Part shown: piece after piece, positions 6,274-11,072 of the stretch | Position numbering within the stretch: the stretch's first letter is position 1 | Layout of the letters: every line of letters starts with the position of its first letter | Origin: Desulfobacterales bacterium | GTDB taxonomy: Bacteria; Desulfobacterota; Desulfobacteria; Desulfobacterales; C00003060 | Reading direction: 5' to 3' | Assembly (NCBI GenBank): GCA_030616425.1 | Contig: JAUWXJ010000053.1 | Span: forward strand, 1-11,890 | Length of the DNA: 11,890 nt | Translations under genes and position numbers: made by a program | Notes under the pieces: generated by a model | The model's database searches: none | The model's input: the letters and a program-made list of their open reading frames with translations, nothing else | What the model was told of the DNA's origin: nothing

Positions 6274-6302
6274 ACTATAACAATGCTTTGACATAGTGTC
6301 AA
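6274..6302 (-). promoter_or_regulatory. Sigma-70-type promoter of the Fe-S operon
   Basis: On the minus strand a perfect -35 box TTGACA (6302-6297) is followed by 17 bp and a -10 box TATAGT (6279-6274), one mismatch from consensus. Transcription would start near 6267 and give a leader of about 60 nt before the TusA-like gene, which has a strong Shine-Dalgarno. No other promoter of this quality is seen between the following minus-strand genes. Confidence 0.75.
6288..6302. promoter_or_regulatory. Palindromic operator candidate over the -35 box
   Basis: TTGACA-TAG-TGTCAA is a perfect inverted repeat with a 3-bp centre that coincides with the -35 element and the start of the spacer. A bound repressor would block the polymerase. 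The operon's own Rrf2 protein is the natural candidate, although the site does not match the classical E. coli IscR type 1 sequence. Part of the symmetry follows from the -35 box itself, so chance cannot be excluded. Confidence 0.5.
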
Positions 6303-6454
6303 GTACTAATGGATTATTTTAACGGAAATTCCCTATATGGATCTTCAAGAAGCGTCTGACAAAAGAACCATATATTCGAATAAACTTTAGGGGCTCTTAT
6401 CCGAGGCAACAGATGACACTGTTGGATGTTAGACATTATTTGTCCTCCAGACGA

Positions 6455-6487
6455 GTGAAGGCCCCCTTGAATCAAGAGGGCCTTCAC
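6455..6487. repeat. 33-bp near-perfect palindrome (hairpin)
   Basis: Two 16-bp arms, GTGAAGGCCCCCTTGA and TCAAGAGGGCCTTCAC, flank one base and pair with a single mismatch. The RNA or single strand would form a very stable hairpin. No T-run follows on either strand, so it is not a standard intrinsic terminator. It may be a small palindromic repeat or a protein-binding site. Confidence 0.6.
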
Positions 6488-6738
6488 AGACTGCTTGTGT
6501 CGTCCAAGGCTGTAAGTAATTTCTCACGGGGTTTTGTCGAGACGAAGAAATTTCTTTTTAGGGTACAGCGTTGTGACGAACACAGCAGAAAATATGTTGA
6601 GTGGGACTATTTGTAATAATGAACTGAAATTATCAATGGCCTCCTAAGCCCTGTCATCAGTACAGTTTGTTTTCTTGTTGGTCCTTGCCTGAGGAGCACT
6701 ACCACTTTACCAAAAGCTGAGATAATTGAACGATATTG

Positions 6739-7239
6739 TTACATTGAACCGACTACTTCAGGATTGAGTATTGGCTCAAGCACCTCGCAATCCTTGCACA
6801 TCTTCATCTTCTTGTTCCAATCCCTTTGCACCCTTCCCTCACAGATGGTTCCATTGATGAACCAGCACAAAAGGCCGGCTTGAAATTCCCATGCCGGACA
6901 TCTTTGGCGCTGTTCGCGAGGGCATTTCTTTATGACCCAACACGCTTTCCGTGGCTTACCGCTTCCTCGCTTTCTGGAGACAAGGAAGAATATCTGTCGC
7001 TCCACGTGGGCCGGCACCGCTCGCCATCCCTGCTCATAGCCCTGTATGGCCTTAACAGACGTTCCGAGGAGTTGGGACATCTCCTTTTGCGTCTTGCTCA
7101 GTCTCTTTCGGAGGAATAAGAATTCCTTGCTGTCCACTGGGGATTCCAATAACCTTTGTTTGATGATTTTGTAAAAAGTCTTCAATTCGCTTTGTTGGTC
7201 ACTTTCTGAAGGTTCTAAGTTTGCTTCGCTAAATTGCAA
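6739..7239 (-). CDS. HTH transcriptional regulator with C-terminal two-CW domain
   Basis: The protein (166 aa as drawn) has an XRE-like helix-turn-helix at about residues 45-80 (LSKTQKEMSQLLGTSVKAIQGYEQG), which should bind DNA. Residues 100-155 form a cysteine-rich two-CW domain: C100-W101, C106, C114, C125-W126, C133 and C148-x2-C151, probably a metal or cluster site. This combination is known in Desulfobacterota and may be redox- or metal-responsive. Residues 1-26 are encoded inside the fold-back element at 7162-7352, so the N-terminus is doubtful. The ATG at 7239 has no good Shine-Dalgarno, and a TTG start at residue 19 is another option. A promoter and palindrome lie about 150 bp upstream at 7385-7413, which suggests autoregulation. 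It is read away from larE and towards the Fe-S operon; its targets are unknown. Confidence 0.8.
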   Translation of the reverse strand: MQFSEANLEPSESDQQSELKTFYKIIKQRLLESPVDSKEFLFLRKRLSKTQKEMSQLLGTSVKAIQGYEQGWRAVPAHVERQIFFLVSRKRGSGKPRKACWVIKKCPREQRQRCPAWEFQAGLLCWFINGTICEGRVQRDWNKKMKMCKDCEVLEPILNPEVVGSM

Positions 7240-7352
7240 AAACTCGGGCTAACGCCCTCAAACAGTTTGCAATTTTTACGCTTCGCTTCACTAAGAACCT
7301 TTAGCAAAAAGCGACTAGGATATGCTCATCAAAGACTTTTTACGAAATCATC
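7162..7352. mobile_element. 191-bp MITE-like fold-back element
   Basis: The terminal 21-bp arms (7162-7182 and 7332-7352) are inverted repeats with one mismatch, built around GTAAAAAGTCTT and its complement. TTGTTT occurs directly outside both ends (7156-7161 and 7353-7358), which looks like a target-site duplication. Inside, GTCACTTT, AAGGTTCT (7209-7216 with AGAACCTT at 7294-7301) and AAATTGCAAA (7231-7240 with TTTGCAATTT at 7266-7275) continue the inverted symmetry to a central GGGC-TAAC-GCCC hairpin. No transposase is encoded. The element covers the first 26 codons of the HTH/two-CW gene. A non-mobile structured leader of that gene is the alternative. Confidence 0.6.
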
Positions 7353-7384
7353 TTGTTTGAACGACCATAAAAAAAGTTTGATAT

Positions 7385-7413
7385 TAACTACCACATTGTG
7401 GTAGTCGTGTCAA
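7385..7413 (-). promoter_or_regulatory. Candidate promoter of the HTH/two-CW gene
   Basis: On the minus strand TTGACA (7413-7408) is a perfect -35 box. The -10 region is poor: TAGTTA at 17 bp or GTTAAT at 19 bp. The 19-bp palindrome at 7387-7405 lies between and over these boxes, as expected for a repressed or activator-dependent promoter. The leader would be about 140 nt and contain one half of the fold-back element. Confidence 0.4.
7387..7405. promoter_or_regulatory. Perfect 19-bp palindrome, likely operator
   Basis: ACTACCACA-T-TGTGGTAGT has two perfect 9-bp arms around one base. Its place between the -35 and -10 boxes of the candidate HTH-gene promoter suggests binding of a dimeric regulator, most simply the HTH/two-CW protein itself. 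No T-run follows on the plus strand and an A-rich tract lies beyond it, so it is not a typical plus-strand terminator. Confidence 0.5.
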
Positions 7414-7540
7414 CAAAAAACAAAAAAAACAATTTTCACATAGCTATTATACGGGGTGGTGTTAGGGGGCCTTTGAACGTGAACATTTATTGATGTGAAG
7501 ACGGAATGCTTTGATCATAAACGGGTATTATGACCGGCCT

Positions 7541-7663
7541 GCTCCCCGCGCACGAAGTGCTGCCGCAAGGCAGAACGCCCGTCCTTCAGGGCGGGGTCAA
7601 GGGGAGCTATACAAAAATATCTGTCTTCCTTTCCGGGAAGCCCCGCCTGGGAGGGCGGGGAGC
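7541..7663. repeat. 123-bp GC-rich multi-hairpin element with inverted ends
   Basis: The ends GCTCCCCGC (7541-7549) and GCGGGGAGC (7655-7663) are perfect 9-bp inverted repeats. Inside are GCAC-GAA-GTGC (7550-7560), TGCC-GCAA-GGCA with a GNRA-type loop (7561-7572), CGCCC/GGGCG (7576-7593) and CCCCGCC/GGCGGGG (7641-7660). The left end can also pair with GGGGAGC at 7601-7607. The GGGCGGGGTCAA end of the third hairpin recalls IS200/IS605-type ends, so a palindrome-associated non-autonomous element is possible. A structured RNA is the other option. Confidence 0.45.
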
Positions 7664-7754
7664 TTCACTCATGCCTTGGCAAGGGAAGTTAGAAAAGTGA
7701 GGGCGACAAAATATTGGATGGGCAACAAAAAAGGTGTGATACGGTCATAAAGTT

Positions 7755-7847
7755 GTGATAAATGCCGGTACGTGTCCTTATTGCAATAAGATACTTTGTG
7801 AAGGAAGGTTTGGTCTGGAGTATGGTGGTTGTGAGCAGGGCCTATGA
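7755..7847 (+). CDS. Candidate 30-aa Cys-rich protein coupled to larE
   Basis: A GTG-initiated frame of 30 codons reads MINAGTCPYCNKILCEG, then RFGLEYGGCEQGL, and ends in a TGA that overlaps the larE start as ATGA (7844-7847). It has four cysteines, C7-x2-C10, C15 and C25, a pattern that could bind zinc or a cluster or carry sulfur. The ATGA overlap is typical of translationally coupled genes and is the main support. No Shine-Dalgarno precedes the GTG, and a stop lies five codons upstream. A 14-bp palindrome (CTTATTGCAATAAG, 7777-7790) falls inside it. I do not recognise the family. It could be a leader peptide controlling larE, a small LarE partner, or the tail of a decayed longer gene. Confidence 0.4.
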   Translation: MINAGTCPYCNKILCEGRFGLEYGGCEQGL

Positions 7848-8728
7848 AGGTGGATAAAGATAATATAGCACGAAAAAAAGAGGACCTGATCCGTCTGCTC
7901 CGAGATGCCGGTTCTCTGCTGGTCGCCTTTTCCGGTGGGGTGGACAGCTCTTTCCTGTTGGCTGTAGCCCATGAAACCCTTGGAGAGGACGCCGTGGCAG
8001 CAACAGCAGTTTCGGAGATATACCCGGTGCGTGAAAAGGATGCAGCCACAAGATTTGCCCAGGAGATGGGCATTGAGCACATCCTGTTCCGCTCCGACGA
8101 GACCAGGCTTCCACACTTTGTATCGAACGGGCCGGACAGATGCTATCATTGCAAGAAATCACTCTTTAAGAAGCTTACTGAAATAGGAAAAGAGAGAGGC
8201 ATAAAACATGTAGCTCATGGAGCCAATGTAGATGACCTGAAAGATTATCGCCCGGGGCTACGGGCTGCAGGGGAAACGGGAATTGTTGCCCCCTTGATAG
8301 ATGCGGGTTTTAGTAAGCAGGAGATCCGTTTTCTATCCAAAGAGATAGGGCTTTCCGCGTGGGACAAACCAGCCATGGCCTGCCTTGCGACAAGGATCCC
8401 CTACGGAAGTCGTATTACTGCTGAAAAGTTGAAGATGATTGACGAGGCTGAGGAGTTTCTTCTTGAAAGGGGTGTCAGGCAATGCCGGGTGAGGCATCAC
8501 GGGTCTGTGGCAAGGATAGAGGTGGAAGGCCCAGGGATAGAGGTGATCATGGCAGATGATCTCAGGGAAGCGATTGTGCAAAAATTCAGAGAGATCGGTT
8601 TTTTGCATATTGCTGTGGATCTGGAAGGTTATATATCGGGTGGCATGAATCGAGTCCTGAAAATTGAACCGCCGCAAAAAGGCCTTTTTCAAAGAGCTAA
8701 AGTATTACAAAAATGCATTGACAGGTAA
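7844..8728 (+). CDS. larE: LarE-type ATP-dependent sacrificial sulfur transferase
   Basis: This 294-aa PP-loop protein has the pyrophosphatase loop S30-GGVDSS near its start and the LarE signature WDKPAMACLATRIPYGSRI at 173-191. Its C180 matches the cysteine whose sulfur is given up in Lactobacillus LarE. A further pair, C100-x2-C103 (RCYHCKKSLF), is present. In known systems LarE adenylates a nicotinic-acid-derived pyridinium carboxylate and inserts sulfur to build the nickel-pincer cofactor of lactate racemase. Here larB, larC and larA are not in the window, so it may serve another cofactor or an unlinked lar set. The ATG is forced by an in-frame stop 10 nt upstream; only a weak AGGG precedes it, and it may be coupled to the small ORF ending at 7847. 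It lies directly before the toxin-antitoxin pair. Confidence 0.88.
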   Translation: MKVDKDNIARKKEDLIRLLRDAGSLLVAFSGGVDSSFLLAVAHETLGEDAVAATAVSEIYPVREKDAATRFAQEMGIEHILFRSDETRLPHFVSNGPDRCYHCKKSLFKKLTEIGKERGIKHVAHGANVDDLKDYRPGLRAAGETGIVAPLIDAGFSKQEIRFLSKEIGLSAWDKPAMACLATRIPYGSRITAEKLKMIDEAEEFLLERGVRQCRVRHHGSVARIEVEGPGIEVIMADDLREAIVQKFREIGFLHIAVDLEGYISGGMNRVLKIEPPQKGLFQRAKVLQKCIDR

Positions 8729-8746
8729 GATGTGATATACTATATT
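8718..8746 (+). promoter_or_regulatory. Promoter of the toxin-antitoxin pair, with small palindrome
   Basis: TTGACA (8718-8723), a 17-bp spacer and TATATT (8741-8746) form a near-consensus promoter inside the 3' end of larE. The start point predicted 6-8 bp downstream coincides with the ATG at 8753, so the mRNA may be leaderless. ATATACTATAT (8735-8745), a perfect 11-bp palindrome, overlaps the -10 box and is a good operator for the ribbon-helix-helix antitoxin. Confidence 0.6.
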
Positions 8747-8752
8747 GGTAGC

Positions 8753-8983
8753 ATGAAGATTAAGGCATCTATAACACTATCCGAAGACTTGGTAAGAGAA
8801 ATGGACAAGCTCATGGGTCGATCCGGTAATCGGTCGGCACTCGTGGAGCAAGCTTTGCGTGATTACCTAGCTGCTAAAGCGCAACAGATCCGTGATGCCA
8901 AGGATCTTGAGATTCTTAACCGGCGTGCCCATAAACTGAATAAAGAGGCCCAAGACGTCCTCTCGTACCAAGTGGAGTTATGA
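8753..8983 (+). CDS. Ribbon-helix-helix (CopG-type) antitoxin
   Basis: The 76-aa protein starts with the ribbon strand MKIKASITLSEDLV and continues with helices REMDKLMGRSGNRSALVEQALRDYLAAK, the typical RHH DNA-binding fold. The C-terminal 35 residues are charged and helical and probably wrap around the toxin. I chose ATG at 8753 because the ribbon starts there; an in-frame GTG at 8732 would add seven unrelated residues (start to IYYIGS) and lies inside the predicted promoter spacer. Its stop overlaps the toxin start by ATGA, so the two are translationally coupled. It should neutralise the MazF-type toxin and repress the promoter at 8718-8746, alone or with the toxin. The pair sits between larE and the YcaO gene with no relation to their chemistry. 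Confidence 0.88.
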   Translation: MKIKASITLSEDLVREMDKLMGRSGNRSALVEQALRDYLAAKAQQIRDAKDLEILNRRAHKLNKEAQDVLSYQVEL

Positions 8984-9315
8984 GACGGGGAGAGCTTTAT
9001 CGTGCGCGTAAGGCTTCTGCCCGTGATCCAAAGAAGTACCGTGTTTTTGTCGTCGTAAGCCGCCAGGTTCTGATCGACTCACGGTTCTCCACCGTTATCT
9101 GCGCCCCTATATATTCCGTTTATGATGGACTTTCGACCCAAGTCCCCGTCGGTATTGATGAGGGTCTAAAGCACGATAGCAGTATCCATTGCGACGAGCT
9201 CATCAGTATCCACAAGTCTTCCTTGACCCACTTTATAAGCACACTGTCTCTCCAAAAAATCCGCGAACTCGACAAGGCGCTCGCAATCGCACTAGGTCTG
9301 ACTCAAGTTACCTAA
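8980..9315 (+). CDS. MazF/PemK-type endoribonuclease toxin
   Basis: This 111-aa protein matches the MazF/PemK family in length and motifs: RRGELYRA at the start, RVFVVVSRQVLID, then VICAPIYSVYDG, a segment with STQVPVGIDEGLKHDSSIHCDELISI, and the helix LSLQKIRELDKALAIALGL at the end. These toxins cut mRNA at short sequences and stop growth when the labile antitoxin is lost. The ATG overlaps the antitoxin stop by 4 nt. It is full length with no frameshift, so the module is probably active. The RHH-MazF combination differs from the classical AbrB-type MazE pairing but occurs in many genomes. Cleavage specificity cannot be read from sequence. Confidence 0.88.
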   Translation: MRRGELYRARKASARDPKKYRVFVVVSRQVLIDSRFSTVICAPIYSVYDGLSTQVPVGIDEGLKHDSSIHCDELISIHKSSLTHFISTLSLQKIRELDKALAIALGLTQVT

Positions 9316-9337
9316 ATAGATACGGCAGGAGGATATA

Positions 9338-11068
9338 ATGACAGGCAAAGTGATCTTGAAAGATGCCTTTAAGCGTTTCACCCTTGATCAGGACAAGGTC
9401 ATAACACCTGAAAAGACTGTGCAAGAGTTTAAGGAAAAACTAAAAGAGGTAAATCTCGATATATTGGAAAGGACAACGAGAATCGACAATGGCAGGCTTG
9501 ATATCCCCATATATTTCAGCGTATGCGGCCAGGATGCCCAGAAGATCATAGGCACAAAGAAACAAATGGGAAAGGGGGGCACCCCTCAGCAGTCAGAAGC
9601 GAGTGCAGTCATGGAGCTGGCTGAAAGATTCAGCTTCTTTAGTTTTTGCAAAAACCCTGAAAACTTTTTTCTTGAAGAATACAAGAATCTGAAGGATCGT
9701 GCGCTCCCTTTTGAGGCGATTGCCTTATCTGTACATGACGATTCGGATGACCTGGACAAGGCCCGAGAGGTTTTCTCAAGGCTCCCCCTGAAGTGGACCT
9801 GGGCTTACAATATGACCCGCCAGGAAGAGGTCCTCATCCCCTTTAACTGGTTTTTTGCTATCAATGAGTACAATGGTCCCTCGGCTGGAAATTGTGTGGA
9901 AGAGGCATTGAGCCAGGGCATATGCGAGATCGTGGAAAGGCACGTATCATCAGTAGTGAGTCGCAACAAGCTCAGCTCGCCTGCAATCAAATTAGAGTCA
10001 GTAACCGATCCACTCGTCCTTGAGATGATTGGCAAGTACAAAAAAGCGGGTGTCAGCTTGTTCGTCTCTGATTTTTCGCTCGATACAGGGATCCCCAGTG
10101 TGGGCGTGCTCGCTTATGATCCTTCCACGTTTCCTGAAAAGAGCGAGATCGTGTGGACTGCTGGCACTACGCCCAATCCCCAGAAGGCATTAAGTCGTGC
10201 CCTGACAGAGGTGGCCCAGCTCGCGGGCGATTTCAATACATGCTCCAACTACGTGGCGAGCGGTCTCCCCAAGTTCAAGACCATTGACGAAGCCGATTTT
10301 GTGACACATCCGCCGAGTGAGAAAGATATTACAGAACTATCAGACCTTTCCAATGACAACATAAGGGTGGAGGTGGAAAACTGTATTTCTGCCTTGTCCC
10401 GAATTGGCATGGAGGTGATTGTTGTCAATACAACGCATCCCAAGCTCGAAATCCCGGCCTTTTATACCATCATACCGGGTGCCCATTTTCGGGAGCGGGC
10501 GGTAGGGACCGGCGTGGGCATGTTCTCGGCCAAGCTCATAGCAGAAAGTGGCAACCCTGAGCGGGTAATTGCTGAGTTACAAAAAGTGGATGCATTGATG
10601 CCTGGAAAATACTATGTCAAATTTTTCTTGGGATTATGCCACCTTTCTACGAACAAGCCATCAGAGGCGCTAAGGTATTTTGAGGAGGCGTTGGAGCTCG
10701 ATCCAAAAGATGGAGACATTGCCAGTATTTATTCGTATATGGGCATCTGCTTGAAGGACTTGGGTCAATACCAACAGGCGATCAGAATCCTCGAAAAAGC
10801 AGAGGGCTATGATGTGGAGAGGACCGACGTCTACAATCTCATGGGATTCTGTTACTACAAGTTAAGAGAGCATAAGAAGGCGATCCAATCTTTTCGCAAG
10901 GTGCTCAATCTGGATCCCAGTTCTGCCATCGATTATGCCAATATTGCTTCCAATTATCGTGACATGGGGGAAAAAGAACTCGCTATTCGTTATTACGAAC
11001 TTGCCTTAGAGCTCGATTCCACCATAGAGTTTGCCAGGGATAATTTGCAGAGGCTCCAAGGTGGGTAA
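9338..11068 (+). CDS. YcaO-domain protein with C-terminal TPR repeats
   Basis: Residues 1 to about 405 form a YcaO domain, a family that phosphorylates backbone amides with ATP to make azolines, amidines or thioamides. ATP/Mg-binding motifs are visible: S89-x3-E93-x2-E96-R97 (in QQSEASAVMELAER), E189-x3-Q193-x3-E197-x2-E200-R201, and RALTEVAQ at 287-294. Residues from about 425 to 562 hold four TPR units (LGLCHLSTNKPSEALRYFEE, then three similar blocks with LDP endings), a protein-binding scaffold. No TfuA, E1-like or precursor-peptide gene is next to it, so a classical RiPP cluster is not evident. An AGGAGG Shine-Dalgarno precedes the ATG, 22 bp after the toxin gene. It converges with the SufB/D gene, 4 nt away. 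A role in modifying or thiolating a cellular protein fits the sulfur context but is inferred. Confidence 0.9.
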   Translation: MTGKVILKDAFKRFTLDQDKVITPEKTVQEFKEKLKEVNLDILERTTRIDNGRLDIPIYFSVCGQDAQKIIGTKKQMGKGGTPQQSEASAVMELAERFSFFSFCKNPENFFLEEYKNLKDRALPFEAIALSVHDDSDDLDKAREVFSRLPLKWTWAYNMTRQEEVLIPFNWFFAINEYNGPSAGNCVEEALSQGICEIVERHVSSVVSRNKLSSPAIKLESVTDPLVLEMIGKYKKAGVSLFVSDFSLDTGIPSVGVLAYDPSTFPEKSEIVWTAGTTPNPQKALSRALTEVAQLAGDFNTCSNYVASGLPKFKTIDEADFVTHPPSEKDITELSDLSNDNIRVEVENCISALSRIGMEVIVVNTTHPKLEIPAFYTIIPGAHFRERAVGTGVGMFSAKLIAESGNPERVIAELQKVDALMPGKYYVKFFLGLCHLSTNKPSEALRYFEEALELDPKDGDIASIYSYMGICLKDLGQYQQAIRILEKAEGYDVERTDVYNLMGFCYYKLREHKKAIQSFRKVLNLDPSSAIDYANIASNYRDMGEKELAIRYYELALELDSTIEFARDNLQRLQGG

Positions 11069-11072
11069 TATT

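Larger units (their letters stand above)
6208..6738. other. 531-bp intergenic region before the Fe-S operon
   Basis: This stretch holds the Fe-S operon promoter and palindrome at 6274-6302 and a strong hairpin at 6455-6487. Weaker 7-bp arms AATTTCT and AGAAATT lie near 6520-6555. A 67-codon plus-strand frame at 6413-6616 has no Shine-Dalgarno, no recognisable motif and runs through the hairpin, so I do not call it a gene. From about 6620 to 6738, downstream of the HTH/two-CW gene, I see nothing clear, including no classical terminator. Confidence 0.6.
7240..7754. other. 515-bp gene-poor region between the HTH gene and larE
   Basis: It contains the outer half of the fold-back element (to 7352), the promoter and palindrome of the HTH gene (7385-7413), an A-rich tract (7411-7431), and the hairpin-rich element at 7541-7663. 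A 79-codon plus-strand frame at 7511-7750 runs through these repeats and has no protein-like motif, so I do not call it. No clear promoter for larE was found between 7664 and 7754. Confidence 0.6.

Noticed and set aside
6413..6616. 67-codon plus-strand frame in the intergenic region.
   Set aside because: It reads through the 33-bp palindrome, has no Shine-Dalgarno and no recognisable motif.
7231..7310. Integron attC-like look (GGGCTAACGCCC and AACGCC...CAAACAG).
   Set aside because: The paired RYYYAAC and GTTRRRY core sites are not found at the right ends, there is no integrase, and the symmetry is explained by the larger fold-back element.
7511..7750. 79-codon plus-strand frame.
   Set aside because: It runs through the GC-rich hairpin element and its product is low-complexity.
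7777..7790. Perfect 14-bp palindrome CTTATTGCAATAAG.
   Set aside because: It lies inside the candidate small ORF without promoter elements around it; too short to call an operator.
8980..9315. Toxin-antitoxin pair as a defence island marker.
   Set aside because: No other phage-defence or restriction genes are present; the HsdR-N-like protein lacks its nuclease motif.
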